Of a stretch of 64,000 nt of DNA, positions 10,013 to 22,139 are shown one piece after another. Source of the stretch: Cryptomeria japonica (Eukaryota; Streptophyta; Pinopsida; Cupressales; Cupressaceae); contig NC_081414.1 of the NCBI RefSeq assembly GCF_030272615.1, positions 230,953,733 through 231,017,732 on the forward strand, written 5' to 3'. Within the stretch, counting starts at the first letter, position 1; every line of letters begins with the position of its first letter. The notes beneath the pieces were generated by a model, which saw only the letters and a list, made by a program, of their open reading frames with translations, had not been told where the DNA came from and made no database searches. Both the position numbers and the translations under genes were made by a program.

Positions 10013-12650
10013 AATTTGCCAATAAAACTTAACGTTTGAAGGACTTGTACATGCATAACAATTACTTAAAACTGAATAGTTAAATGTTTGTTTGACATTT
10101 AGAAAGGAGGCCTTCATTGTGATCTTCTAAATTATAGGATTTGTTGAGAGAAATATCTCTCTAAATGTTGTTTCCAGTTATCAGATATTATGCTTACATC
10201 TTATAGGATCATTGGGAATTCTTTTATCATATTTTCTTTTAGGCAATTAGATGAATACTGCTATCTGTTGTCTTGCTTCATAAGTACATGTCAGCTCTAA
10301 TTTGTTGATGCTGGTAATTCTCTCCTTGCAAAATTCTCTATTGATTATTGTAAGATTTTGGCTAGGGAACCTAATTATATAGATTAAGTATCCTCGATAG
10401 TTAGAGGCAGTTACCAAATTGCCAAGCATGGTGATATATTTATATTGTGCTTAATACAAACATATTATTGTTGCCACTTGTAAATATTTGTCTGCTAATT
10501 ATTTTCTCCAAATATATCAGCAGCTAAAAGAATAGGATCTCTTTAGACTTTCATAGCTGATTAGCACATGTCATGGTTTTACTTGTGATTGTCTTGATGA
10601 TTAGGAAAGGTTTTAACTTTTAAGAATGTAATAAATTTTTTCAGTACATTTCATTGTTAAATATTGCAAGGATTTGATGTTGACCTTGACCGGGCAAGGC
10701 AAATGTCAAACAAGTGACATGCGACATCAATGGAGGATATGAGCAATGCTAGTGATTGTAGTCTCTAGGCATGCAATTGACTTTAAAGAGACATGATTAC
10801 TAAGTCATTGAAGCTTGCATGCTATTATATATCCTATGACTATAACAAGATAGATCGGATGATAGAGATAAGAGTGTATAGAAAGAGAGGCTAAGTGTAA
10901 TGTAATAGAGACCCAAAATTATTTGAGCTTACATTGCGTTGTGTTGAAATATTAATGTATTAATAAATTCTAAGTTGAAAATAGGTAAATTAGCTGAGAA
11001 ATCATATATTGTACTGTGTATTTATGACGATAATGTGTGTCTATATTAGAGTATAAGCACCCATTTATATTGTCATTATATTTTATATTTATTAATGATT
11101 TCTTTCCTTATATAGAGTTCAATTATTCAGTTTATTCCAATACCACAAATTCAGCAAATTGAAACTTATTGCAGCCTTGATCACATGTGTAGCTTGTGAA
11201 CACACATTAGGTTTAGTCCACCAATATTGCAGAACCTTCTATTAGTGACTCAATATTTATCAATTCATGCAGCTTATCTCATGTAATTCTAGTACTGCTT
11301 CTATGAAGATGATTAAGTAGAGGCACTGCAAACTTGATAAACAAATGCACATGGTTATAGAGAATAGATCAAATGCAAAACTTGATTGTTCATTTGAATC
11401 TCCCATGTTGAACTGCCCATAACTTCCTTCCTAAACAAAAGTTTGAGTTGAGGAGCAATAATTTATTAAGTTTAGGACGCCAAACTAGAGAACATATATT
11501 ATTCTCAAATGAAATATAATACACAAAATTTCCAGAATGCAAGTATACAATTATCCTAGACGATCTCTTATTATCAACCAAAATTACCTCAACCTCCTTG
11601 TTTAAACTCATACTGTTTAAAATTATTTTGACTAGATAAGGAGAAGATACATTCCTGCCTTCAGCATGCTTGTACCAACCTCACCCACCTTCAAAATTAG
11701 AAATATTTGTTTGCATGAGTAGGGTACACTTTGCAATATGGTGTATTCAAAGGGTAAGTTTCTGTTGTGTTGATCCCTCGATTGTAAGATTGGGTTAAGG
11801 AGTGTAATCTTGTTTTCTTTGCATGCATTCTTTTTTTTTTTTGGCCTAACCTTCTTTGCCTATAAAAGAATGGCAGGGGTGTGAGTGACTTATTCACTAC
11901 AGTTTTGAGTTAGTTCGGTGCATTTCTTTTAAGATATAGTGAAAAACAACTATAGGTTTAAGATTTCAACACTGTGTATTCACTTTTTGCTTTTCAGTGT
12001 GATATTTTTGTACATTCTTGTATTCAAACTAAACAATTTTCATAAAAAATGTCAACTTAAGTTTCTTAGCATTAAGGGTTAAATTTTCTAAAAATTTAAC
12101 ACAAACTTCAACAAACAGCTAACAGAGTGTCATGCTTAAGCCATGGCTATCAGCGGTCTTCAACATTTAGTACGCTCTTAAGTAGAGTCAACTGTACTAA
12201 GGCTCATCTAAAGGCTAAAACCTACAACTCACAAAAAATTTACAAGGCCTTCCTGCAAGATCATGGAATGTTAAATGAGTCTTTGACCATTGAATCACAA
12301 GGCATGTGACATTGTTTCTACACTATCATCTAGAGTTCCCAGTTCATCCATATTAGGGTCTTCTTGCACTGCATGTTAAAGCTAACATGTGGAAAACGAC
12401 ATTTGGGAAGCATCTGTTGGAACATTCCAATAGTAAGCTTTCAAAAACTTGATCATACTTTTATCAAACTAAGCTATAGTGTAACCACATGGCATAAATT
12501 TCCATTTTATTCTACAGAGAAGACTTAATGCTATGAAACTTGATACCATGATAAAGAAAAAGGGGAACGAATGAGAAAGGATTAAAAAAAGTGTAGAATG
12601 TGTTTTAGGTCATTGACAAACAAGACACCCTTTCAACAAAGATAACCCCC
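10013..12650. other. AT-rich region without recognisable genes
   Basis: Only short random frames are present. A block near 10677-10900 (tgttgaccttgaccgggc followed by AT-rich sequence) has the look of an LTR start, but no partner copy or primer site is visible. A T11 run lies at 11830-11841. Confidence 0.4.
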
Positions 12651-13010
12651 CTTGTGGAAGCTTGGAAGACACAAGGGCATTTCTTTCTATTTACCTTATA
12701 CATCGCTCAAGTTTTAACTTCCAGATTTTGACCTCATGAATAAGCTTAGGAGAAAACAGAATCCTGCAAGGGCATACCTCCAATTTGGTGTTTGAGATTG
12801 TCCTTGTGGAAAGTGGAAAGGAGATTTCTATTTAGTTACCTTAGACCCTGTTCAAATTTTGTATCCTCGGGTTTTCACCTCATGACTGAACCCGGGTATA
12901 AACTAGACACCGTGTTGTGAGGACATAGCTCCAATTTGATGCCTGGATTGTGGAAGCTCAAAATAGGATTTCTACCTAGCTTCTGTAATCGTTGTAAGGT
13001 ATAAACCAAA
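12651..13010. repeat. ~150-bp degenerate tandem repeat, about 2.4 units
   Basis: Units start at 12651, 12803 and 12948 with cttgtggaa or ttgtggaag. Each contains gatttctatttag-type and cctcatga-type blocks followed by ccaatttg. The third unit is partial. No coding content was seen. Confidence 0.6.
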
Positions 13011-13356
13011 CCTCATGAGTCCACCCACACATGGTTGTACGAAACATATTTTATCTTAAGGTCCGACATCAAGACCCATAACTCATCGTGAAGGAACTTT
13101 TCCATTGTGCCATGTTGCCACTTATATGTATAATAAAATATTAAATACTTAAGAAACATTTCATGGGTGCATATCCCACAAAAATGCAGCATTTCCTGTA
13201 GACTAGTCCAAAGAGAGCACATGTTCAGTACAACAGGGGTTTGCCTTGATTAATCTTCATGCTTATCAGTTATCACAATGCTATAAAATTTTCTATGCAT
13301 AGCACCTTGTTCTAAAAAAGAGTGGGGAGACAGTGATAACCCCAAGGAATTGAGTT

Positions 13357-13397
13357 TTGAATCTCTAGCATGTGATGTGATTAAATACAATTACTAC
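13357..13397. repeat. Left part of minisatellite unit interrupted by E1
   Basis: This is the first 41 bp of a ~97-bp unit (ttgaatctctagcatgtgat...). It is split by E1: the rest of the unit resumes at 31949. Removing E1 and one target duplication restores a unit matching 32005-32102. Confidence 0.8.
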
Positions 13398-13800
13398 TGA
13401 TGCAAGCTAGAAAGGACACAAGAGAACACAAGTTCAAGCGTTAGTATGTTAGTGAGACAAACGAACCTATGACCCTATACATGCATATCAAGAGAGATAT
13501 AAAACAAACAATAAGAAGCATACAAAAATGGAAAAGGGAAAGGAAACTCCCCAAGATGCTCCTCACAATGCTCATAGTTACTCCTCCCTTGTTCCTCTCC
13601 TCTCCAAGTTCCACATGAGTGTAGCCCTCAACTTTTTGCGCTAACTATGGATGTCTTATGAAGATTCAAGATTATGAAACTAAGAACAAATGCATATGCA
13701 AGTGTAAATAAATCACTATGAGAAAGCACCTAATTAGTCTATGTTAATTTTAGCAAAATAACAAAGCAAATGCTCCTAAATTCTCTCTCAAAATAACTAT

Positions 13801-14104
13801 TGTTGAAATGTGGTGACTGATCAGCAAAGTACTGTACACCCTAAAAAGGTCGACTTTGTTTTTGCCCTAAAAATGTATGTTATAAGCGGCTGGGATGCTT
13901 AAGGCATTGTAAGGTTGATGTATTGTTTTTGCTGGATAATAAGAAAGATTGGACAACTATGTATGGTGAATGTAACCCATTTTGGGTGAACCACGTTAAA
14001 TCTCTATGTTATCTGTGTCCTGTTTTATTTCTTTATCTTTTGTATTTAAATCTGCATATAATTGTTAGTTCATATTTGCTTTGGATCTGCTTGAAATCCT
14101 AACA
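13801..14104 (+). repeat. E4 5' LTR (304 bp, internally deleted)
   Basis: It runs from tgttgaaatg to atcctaaca. Compared with the 3' LTR (421 bp) it lacks about 117 bp after ctgtacac. The rest matches closely, including the gtatttaaat block, a possible TATA element near 14042. Confidence 0.92.
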
Positions 14105-14106
14105 AT

Positions 14107-14118
14107 TGGTATCAGAGT
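14107..14118 (+). other. E4 primer-binding site, initiator-Met tRNA type
   Basis: The sequence tggtatcagagt starts 2 nt after the LTR. It is the classic plant copia primer site complementary to the initiator methionine tRNA (consensus tggtatcagagc), with the last base changed. Confidence 0.92.
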
Positions 14119-14164
14119 GGGGTTTTCTGTAAATTGGCAGGATTCTTAGATTTGAGTGGGAGCA

Positions 14165-15036
14165 ATGGAGGATTCCAAATTCAAGGTCGAAAAGTTTAAC
14201 GACCAGAACTATCAGTTATGGAAAATGCAGATGGAGGATTACCTGTATCAAAAGGATTTGTGGTGGCCATTGGAAGGAAAGGCAAAGAAAGCGACCACAA
14301 TGTCAGATGAAGAGTGGGACATTTTAGATAGAAAGGCACTGGGATCCATTCGATTGTGCCTTGCACCATCTGTAGCATTCAATATAACAGAAGCAAAAAC
14401 AATTGTAGATTTGATGGCGACATTGGCAAAGTTGTATGAGAAACCCTCAGCTTCGAATAAGGTATTTCTTATGAAATGCTTGTTTAATTTGAAAATGAGT
14501 GAGGGAGGATCTGTAGCAGAGCACTTAAATGAATTTAATACAATTACCAGTCAATTATCTTCGATAAAAATTACCTTTGTAGAAGAGGTTAGGGCTCTCT
14601 TGATTTTATGTTCTTTGCCAGAAAGCTAGAATAGCTTGGTTATGGCTATAAGTAACTCTGTCTTTGGTAAAAATACTTTGGTATTTGATGATATTGTTGG
14701 TGTTATCCTAAGCGAGGAAATGCGAAGGAAAAGCACAGGTGAGACTCCAACATCATTAGGTAGTGTTTTGAATGTGGAGAACAGAGGAAGATCAAAGGAA
14801 AGAGGAAAAGGCCCTGGGAATGAGAAGTCATGAAGGAAGTCAAAGAAATGACACTCAATCTAGAGGAAAGAAAGATTGCTGGTACTGCGGAAAGCCTGGT
14901 CATCTAAAGAAAGATTGTTGGTCTTGGAAAAACAAAGAAGGAGACAAAAATGAAAATGACAGTAAGGAAGCTAATATTACAAGTAATACTTTACAAGATG
15001 CTTTAATCTTATGTTTGGATAATGTTAATGATTCCT
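14165..15036 (+). pseudogene. E4 GAG with zinc knuckle
   Basis: It starts at ATG 14165 (MEDSKFKVEKFNDQNYQLWK), the usual opening of plant copia Gag. The first piece ends at a tag stop (14627-14629), where related elements have a Trp codon. The frame resumes in phase to about 14830, then shifts frame to reach the CCHC knuckle CWYCGKPGHLKKDC near 14877-14918, which has the full CX2CX4HX4C spacing. Gag packages the element RNA in cytoplasmic particles. Length and order are normal for the family, but the copy cannot be translated intact. Confidence 0.88.
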
Positions 15037-15125
15037 AGGTAATAGATTCTAGGGCTTCATTTCATGCTACACCCCACATAAAATATTTTCTAGATTATGT
15101 TCAAGGTGATTTTGGACAGGTATAT
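15037..15125 (+). pseudogene. E4 aspartic protease remnant
   Basis: Directly after a tag stop comes VIDSRASFHATP. It corresponds to the copia protease active-site region, where the catalytic triplet is normally Asp-Ser/Thr-Gly. Here the Gly is Arg, and the preceding Trp codon is a stop; both changes are G to A on this strand. The protease would have cut the polyprotein; this copy is dead. Confidence 0.8.
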
Positions 15126-16590
15126 TTGGGTGATGATGAGCCCTGTCAAATTTTTGGAAAAGGAAAGATAAAGATCAAGTTGCAGAATGGAAATGACTGG
15201 TTTCTGCAGGAGGTAAGACATGTTCCTAATTTAAGAAGAAATTTAATTTCTGCAGGGCAACTAGGTAGTGAAGGTTGCATAGTTACCTTCTCAGACAGTA
15301 TGTGGAAGGTCACTAAAGGATCATTAGTAGTAGCTAAAGGTGTGAAGGTAGGCACATTATATCTGTGTACTGATAACACTTACTCTACCCTAGCTACTAC
15401 AGATAAAGTTACTACAGGGACAACAACGATAGATGTTGCAAGAACATATTTGGTAATGTGGCACCATAGGCTTGGGCACATGAGTGAGAAAGGGATGAAA
15501 ATCCTTCACTCCAAAAATATATTGCTAGGACTAAAGAAGATTGATTTAAAGTTTTGTGAAAATTGTGTTTATGGTAAACAGAAAAGAGTCAGATTTCTCA
15601 AGGTTGGGAAAGAGAAGAAGAGTGAGAAGTTAGAGCTTGTGCATTCAGATGTATGGGGACCGGCTCAGGTATCATCTCTTGGTGGCTCTTGTTATTATGT
15701 TATTTTTATTGATGACTCAATTAGAAAAACATGGGTATATTTCCTAAAATAGAAATCAAATGTTTTTGAAACTTTTAAGAAATGGAAAGCTTTGGTTGAG
15801 AATAAGACAGGAAAAAAGTTGAAGTGTCTCAGATCGGATAATGGAGGTGATTATTGCAGCAAATAATTTGAAGATTACTCCTCCTTAAATGGGATTCGAA
15901 AGCAGAAGACAGTTCCAGGAACTCCACAGGAAAATGGTGTGTCAGAGAGAATGATTAGGACTATCATGGAACGCGCGAGGAGCATGAGATTGCATGCTCG
16001 ATTGCCCTTACATTTTTGGGCAGATGTTGTACATACTGCTGTCTATTTGATAAATAGAGGACCTTCAACCCCTTTGCATGGTGGTATTCTAGAGGAGGCA
16101 TGGACTGGTAAAAAGGTAAATTATTCTTTTCTGAAAACTTTTGGTTGTGAAGCTTTTGTCCATATTGATAAAGAAAACAAAACCAAGGTTGATGCTAAAT
16201 CTCAGAAATGTACCTTCATTGGATATGGGATAGATGAATATGGCTATCAGTTATGGGATTTTGAAAATTAGAAAATAATTAGAAGTAGAGATGTTATATT
16301 CAATGAGAAGGTTATGTATAAAGAATAGATGTAGGAAAAGAAGCATGAACAGGACAAACAAGAATATGTGGTGTTGGATGAGATTCCTGAAAATGAAATG
16401 CCACAGGTACCTGATGCTTAGCAACAATAGATTGTCCCACAAACTCCTACAAGTGTTAGAAGTTCTACGAGGTCAAGTAGACCCCCTTAAAGATTTTCTC
16501 CTTCTTTGTATTCTATTTTATTAATTGATTCTGGTGAACCTGAAGAATATGAAGAAGCAATGCAAGTGGATGCCAAACAACAATGGGAGA
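15126..16590 (+). pseudogene. E4 integrase (zinc domain plus DDE core), polyprotein truncated after it
   Basis: The pre-integrase zinc domain shows WHHRLGHMSEKGM and, about 30 residues on, FCENCVYGK (HHCC). The core follows with LVHSDVWGP (first Asp), [10 protein letters not shown] (second Asp) and ENGVSERMIRT (Glu). The C-terminal part with GCEAFVH and FIGYG follows. Stops occur at about 15750, 15865 and 16270. Beyond the SRPP region the polyprotein reaches only YEEAMQVDAKQQWE before jumping to the 3' end, so about 2 kb of RT/RNase H has been deleted. Integrase would insert the cDNA in the nucleus. Confidence 0.9.
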
Positions 16591-16630
16591 TTGTTCGGTG
16601 TGGAGCCTGATCAGTCTCCAAGTGGGAGAT
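16591..16630 (+). other. E4 3' untranslated end and polypurine tract
   Basis: The purine run aagtgggaga (16620-16629) abuts the 3' LTR and would prime plus-strand DNA. The upstream junction near 16590 is the right side of the RT deletion. Confidence 0.85.
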
Positions 16631-17051
16631 TGTTGAAATGTGGCGATTGATCAGCAAATTACTGTACACTCAACACATATCCTTGCCAGGGTTCGGGGCC
16701 AGGCAGGGGTTCGGGAGCGGGAGCCCCTGAGAAAATTTTTTTTGGGTATTTTTTTTTGCTTGATGAAAACCGACATTGTAATAAAACCCTAAAAAGGCCG
16801 ACTTTTTTTTGCCCTAAAAATGCATGTTATAAGTGGCTGGGATACTTAAGGCATTATAAGGTTGATGTACTATTTTTGCTGGATAATAAGAAAGATTGGA
16901 CAACTGTTTATGGTGGATGTAACCCATTCTGGGTGAACCACGCTAAATCTCTTTGTTATCTGTGTCCTGTTTTATTTCTTTATCTTTTGTATTTAAATCT
17001 GCATATAGTTATTAGTTCATATTTGTTTCGGATCTGCTTGAAATCCTAACA
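16631..17051 (+). repeat. E4 3' LTR (421 bp)
   Basis: It runs from tgttgaaatg to atcctaaca. It keeps a ~117-bp GC-richer segment (16662-16780, including ggttcggggccaggcagggg) that the 5' LTR has lost. Confidence 0.92.
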
Positions 17052-17821
17052 ACTATAAGTTTGATGCATAAAGATTTCTGGGATCCTTTTGAACAAGGAA
17101 TGAGCTCTATTTATAGGAAAAATGGAGAAATGGATGGTTGAGATTGAGTAATCTCAACAAGGGCTAGGATTGATGGGTTTGTGATCCATGTGATGGCTTT
17201 CAACCCAATCCTACAATGACAAGTGTCAAAATGAGATAGCTTGAGAGGAGAGGAAAGAAGCATTAAATGCTTGAGATGACATGAAGGTCACCTTGGGAGG
17301 GTTTGGTTAGGCTTGAGTTAGTGAATAAAGCTTTTATCCAATGAATAATGCCTTTATCCAATGGAAAAACTCTTGTGCAAGAGTTAGTGGGGATAACCAT
17401 GGTCAAAGCAATGAATGCTTGAAGAGACCCATGAGTTAAATGAGGGTTAAGTTAGAGGGAAAGCCTCTAACCATGTGTGTGAGTTGAGTTTAACCATTAA
17501 TGGTTATGTAAGAGTCATAAATGGTTATGTAAGAACCATTAATGGTTTGGAGGACTTTAGGGGTTAATTTGTTGGAGAATAAAAGCCTTTATTGCTTTTC
17601 AAAGACTTTGGAGGCTTTGAGAAGTGACTTCTCTTTGCTTAGGAATGTGATAATAATTAGGGAGGGTGATTAGGCTAATTAGGAATGGTTTAGAAGAATA
17701 TAGAAGGGGATTTAGGATGCAAGTGGGTTTTGTGCGTGAGAGAAAATAGGATTTTAATTAAAATAAAATTCATTTATTTCAATTAAAATTGTGCAACTTG
17801 CATTTGTAGGAGAATGCAAGT

Positions 17822-17839
17822 GGGTGGGGAGGGGGGGGA
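17822..17839. other. G-rich tract in E1 3' LTR
   Basis: It reads gggtggggagggggggg. It is the counterpart of the longer tract at 31647-31678 in the other LTR. Confidence 0.7.
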
Positions 17840-18103
17840 GTTTAGAGATTTAAACAAATATTTATTTATTTAGAGGAGGAAACAGGTTAAATTAAATAAA
17901 TATGTTTTATTCAACTAATTGATTGTTAGAGTGTGGTTAAATGAATTAATTTAAATAAATTGAATAATTTATTTAGTTAATAGAAGAAGAGGTTTTGGAT
18001 GAATTAATTAAATATTAATTTAATTAACTGTTGACTAATGGTTAAATAATCAAATAAATACTAAATATTCATTTAATTAGGTGGACAAATTTATGTGTCT
18101 ACA

Positions 18104-18116
18104 TTTGCCCCTGTTT
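18104..18116 (-). other. E1 polypurine tract
   Basis: The minus strand reads aaacaggggcaaa directly before the 3' LTR (tgtagacaca...). It matches the usual plant Ty3 polypurine tract and confirms the minus orientation. Confidence 0.85.
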
Positions 18117-20300
18117 GAGACAGTGCGGTTTGTTGCATTGTTTCAAAGAAAGAAAGAAAGCTACGATAAATATGCCCCATAAATGTTGATTTAGTGGGTG
18201 GTATTCCCCCTCGAGAGATGGGCCAATTTTTTTGAAAAAATCGGGTGATCTCTCGAAAAAGAGAGAAGTTGAGGAGAGCTAGAATAGAAGAATTTTAGAA
18301 ATAATGGTGAAAGAATGGGAGAAAACGGGGTGAATACAGAGAAAGGGGAATCCAGTGAGTACCCTTAGGCCATGCAAGAGATATAGTGAAAATGTAGTGT
18401 GTGCTTTTGATTGATGCTATACAATTGATCAAAATTGGTTGGACAATCTGGTGCAATTGATTGAATTGCCCTGGTTGAGTCAAAGCATGACAGTTGATGT
18501 CAGTTGTTTGCTTGGATAGGATAAATTCTAAGTAAGTGAATCAAAGTGACCTATTGTGACTTAGACAATTGCTGAAATTGCCCGATGAAGTCAAGGTATT
18601 TGAAGCAAAGTACTCGTCAAGACTTAGACAATTGATGTAATTGTTCGTTTGGATTGTCTTTGATTGGATTGATCAATTGATAGTGTTTACATTGTAGGCA
18701 GGTTGTGATGAATCATAGCAGCCCCATTGAGACTGGGTCATTGTAATGAATGCCTGTTGTAGACAGAGTAACTTGCTTTGCTTATAGGATGATTGAGGTA
18801 ACATAGGTTACACAACCCCTCCTTTTAGAGATGGATGGTAATGAACGTGGCTTGATTGGTTTGATGGGACATGATGTAGGGTATGTGATGTTGATTATTG
18901 AGATGGGGAGGGTGAGGGGGGGTATTCAATGTTAGATAGAAGGTATGGAGGTCCTAGGATGGGAAATGATGCATGGTATGCAATTATGATGATGACCTAG
19001 AGAGGAAGGTTTAGGGGGATGATTCAATGTTAGATAGAAGGTATGGAGGACCTAGGACTCATTCCTACGGAAGAAGATCAAAAAAAGAGAGTATCCATTG
19101 TCATTACTATGTATGAATGATATGCAGCAATATGAATGTATGGATGGATGGAATGAAACATAATGCAATATATACAGATGAGATGAAATGACGATCCATA
19201 GATTATTTACAATGCTTTATTTTCATCATCGAGCATGGTAGTATCGATCTTGGCCGAGGTAGCAGAAACCACGGTTGAGCATTTCACCTGTAAGCAAGCA
19301 TTGCAAACAAGGAAATTTCCCCTCCATTCTGGTTCATGTGCAAATGGTCAAGGTATATGCTGTAGTCAGTAAGCCATATTGATCCATGACTATATTTTTG
19401 CATAGGATCACGTAGCTTAGTGAGCTTCTCACATAGACACCATTAGTATATTCCCCAGAACTTCATTGAAACAATCCATAGAAAACAAACAAAGAAAAGG
19501 ATATGAGGAACCATCTCGAATACTCTAATCACTTGTGGATATCTTGGAGTAGCATAGGAACCTGATATAAATAAATAAATAACAAATCGACCAAGTGCTT
19601 ATCAGCTAAACATAATTTTCTTGTCAAAGAAAAGGTTACCATCTCTTTGTTTTGTGAGGAAGGATGCATCCTTGCAAAGACAGTTGTGTGCAGATGTTTT
19701 GATTAAGTTGGTTGATTTGATAAGTGATCATCATTTGAGTAGCTCAAAATGTTTGTTTGGTGTCATTTGCGATGTGTATGTACAAAGAATAATGTGCTTT
19801 GCAATGTTTTTGATTGATTTTGATGTTTTTGGATTTTTTTGAATGTTGTGAATGTTTTTGGTATTATTTCAAGACATTTTTGAATGAGCGACTCAATGAA
19901 TCATGAGCAATAGAGAATCCATTTATCAGTATGTTTAAGAACATTTTCCCCTAGTTGGATGTCAGTATGAAAGTGTGATACGGGACACATGCAGTAATAA
20001 CACTGATTGTAGATCAATAACAAGCCATGGTATAAATGATGGATGAATGGATGCAATGGATGTGATCGCAACAAGTCTGAAAGACAATGGAGCCATAGCC
20101 TTTATGAATGGTACCTGTTTGCCAAGTTTTCACCATCGTACTTACCTAAGGTGCCACCAAAGTGGTTTTCACCGTTTGGATGAATGATTTTTTTTTACTA
20201 TTTTCCTGAGTTTTTTTGGTATTTTAATTTTTTTCAGGACTGTTTTTTGAATGTTTTTGGTATTTTCTGATATTGGAGGAGCCTGATGCTCTACACAACT
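18117..20300 (-). other. E1 3' non-coding region
   Basis: About 2.2 kb between the integrase stop and the polypurine tract. No credible ORF exists on either strand. It contains a 98-bp duplicated segment and T-rich stretches resembling those in E0. Long 3' non-coding regions are common in Tat elements. Confidence 0.7.
18924..19060. repeat. 98-bp spaced direct repeat
   Basis: The block attcaatgttagatagaagg and the following tatggagg.cctagga occur at 18924 and again at 19022. Confidence 0.85.
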
Positions 20301-21500
20301 TTATGTATGAAACCTTTTTAGATGCATCTTATTGATTAGATATTCCAGTGGTTCTCCTTCTAAAGTTGCCAACTGATATGCCCCATAACCGAAGACGACA
20401 GTGATAACATATGGACCCAGCCAATTGGATTCAAACTTTCCCTGGTGTTCTTTGTTTGGTTGGTTGCAAGGATTTTCCCTGAGAACAAGATCTCCTACCT
20501 CAAATGTGTGAGGTTTGACTTGATGATTGTAGCTTCTGCTCATGCGCTGCTAATAGGCTTTTAAGTGGTTATAGGTAGCTTGTCGCTTTTCATCAAGTAG
20601 TTCCAAGTCTTGAAGATGCGAGACTCAGAATGCTTGATCATCTATTAGATTGTGCAAGGAGACCCATAGAGATGGTATTTCAACCTCAATAGGCAAAATG
20701 GCTTCTGCTCCATAAACCAGTGAGTAGGGAGTTACGCTTGTAGGGGTTCGAATGCTAGTTCGATATGCCCATAGTGCTAGATTCAAACGAATGTGCCAAT
20801 CATGACCAACATCATTGACTGTCTTTTTGAGGATTCTCAATATATTCTTGTTGGATGCTTCAGCTTGACCATTACCTTGTGGGTAATATGGAGTGGAAAA
20901 ATGGTGTTGGATATGAAACTTCTTACAGAGTTCACAGACATCCTAATTTTTGAAAGGAAGGTTGTTATCTGTGATGATGGACATGGGTACACCATTCCAA
21001 CAGATGATGTAATTAAGGATGAATGAGGCAATCTTCTTGCCAATTACTTGGGTAAGTGGAACAACTTCGATCCACTTTGTGAAGTATTCGGTAGTGGTAA
21101 TGATAAATTTATGACCGTTGGATGAAGATGGATGGATTTTACCCACAAGGTCAAGTCCATGTTGATAAAAGGGCCATGATGTTGTGATAGGTTGCAATTC
21201 TTGTGCTAGGGCATGTATCAGATCTCCGTGAACTTGGCACTTCTTGCACTTTTTGACAAAGTAGGAGTCTTTTTCCATGGAGGGCCAATAGTATTCGACT
21301 CACATGATTTTCTTTGCTAGTGAAGGACCCCTTGAGTGAGCCCTACAAATTACTTCATGTACCTCTTCCAAGGCTTTTGTTTTTTCATCTTGTTCCAAAT
21401 ATCGAAGGAGAGTACCATCAAGACTTCGCCTGTATAGGGTTTCGACAATGATGGTGTATCGAGTGGTTTGGCAGATAAAGGTTTTTCATTGGTTATTTGA
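20301..21500 (-). pseudogene. E1 integrase
   Basis: Reading on the minus strand: an HHCC zinc domain (HEVICRAH, then KKCKKCQVH); the DDE core with HGLDLVGKIHP (Asp), SIITDNNLPF (Asp) and PQGNGQAEASNKN (Glu); then YRTSIRTPTSVTPYSLVYG; and a C-terminal GPY-like region (LGPYVITVVFGYGAYQL) ending at a stop at 20301. Stops near 20942 and 20640 and a frameshift near 21390 break it. Integrase joins cDNA to host DNA; the GPY-type end is typical of Ty3 elements. No chromodomain follows, which fits Tat rather than a chromovirus. Confidence 0.92.
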
Positions 21501-21679
21501 TTGGTTAGGGGGAAGTGTGTGGTCAAGTAGGTAAGTGAAGAATTCATCGTACCATGGGGAGTCGGAACAGACAAGGTGACATATCATTTCGGTTTTAGGG
21601 ATATCATACGTAGGGATCCAAAGTTGTTCTACCAAGAACTCATAGTGTGTCAAATTTTGTGGAAGATCCAAGAGAGATG

Positions 21680-22060
21680 CAATTGTAGCCATTGCATTAG
21701 CAAATAGATTCTAATGTCTTGGTACTTGCTCAAATGTGATAGTTGTGAATGATTTTTTGAAACTATCCACCATCCTTTTGTATGGCATGAGTTTATCATC
21801 CTTTGTTTGGTATTCATCGGTGACTTGTCAGATGACTAGCTAGGAATCTCCATATACTTGTAGCTCTTTCAGATTCCATTGTATGACCAATCTGAGTCCT
21901 GTGATCAAGGCCTCATATTTTTCTATATTATTGGTGCATGGGAAAGTGATCCTGTATGACTTTGGGAAGCTATCACCTTGACGTGTGATAAAAAGAATAC
22001 CTGCCCCTGAGCCATGTCTAGTGTATGAGCCATCAAAATATAGCTTTCAGGGTTGTGTAG
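21680..22060 (-). pseudogene. E1 second (archaeal-type) RNase H domain
   Basis: The minus strand reads KLYFDGSYTRHGSGAGILF, then NIEKYEALITGLRL, then LQVYGDS. These supply the Asp, Glu and Asp of an RNase H fold with the spacing of the archaeal-type RNase H. It lies between the normal Ty3 RNase H and integrase. This extra domain defines plant Tat elements. Stops follow the third Asp (near 21840). The fourth catalytic position is not clear in this copy. Confidence 0.85.
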
Positions 22061-22139
22061 CTGTGATCATGAAGATTTATTCATTTGGAAAGTTGGAGAT
22101 AAGAGGATGGTCACCTTTGAGTGGTGCATCAGCCAATTG

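Larger units (their letters stand above)
13796..17056 (+). mobile_element. E4: Ty1/copia deletion derivative lacking reverse transcriptase
   Basis: It is bounded by actat duplications (13796-13800 and 17052-17056). It contains a 5' LTR, an initiator-Met tRNA primer site, a Gag with zinc knuckle, a protease remnant, the integrase core, a polypurine tract and a 3' LTR. The RT and RNase H domains are gone: the frame passes from the region just after integrase directly to the 3' untranslated end near 16590. Several tryptophan codons have become tag stops. The uninterrupted sequence at 30870-30885 in the other E1 LTR is the empty site. Confidence 0.93.
13398..18103 (-). repeat. E1 3' LTR, interrupted by copia element E4
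   Basis: The two parts, 13398-13800 and 17057-18103, together match 30467-31943 almost throughout. Left end tgatgcaagc, right end tgtctaca. The interruption is exactly E4 plus one copy of its target duplication. Internal features shared with the other LTR include a G-rich tract and several ttaattaaat runs. Confidence 0.92.

Noticed and set aside
10677-10950. Possible LTR start (tgttgaccttgaccggg...)
   Set aside because: No second copy, primer site or target duplication could be found in the window.
13801-17051. E4 as a complete copia element
   Set aside because: No reverse transcriptase or RNase H motif lies between the integrase and the 3' LTR.
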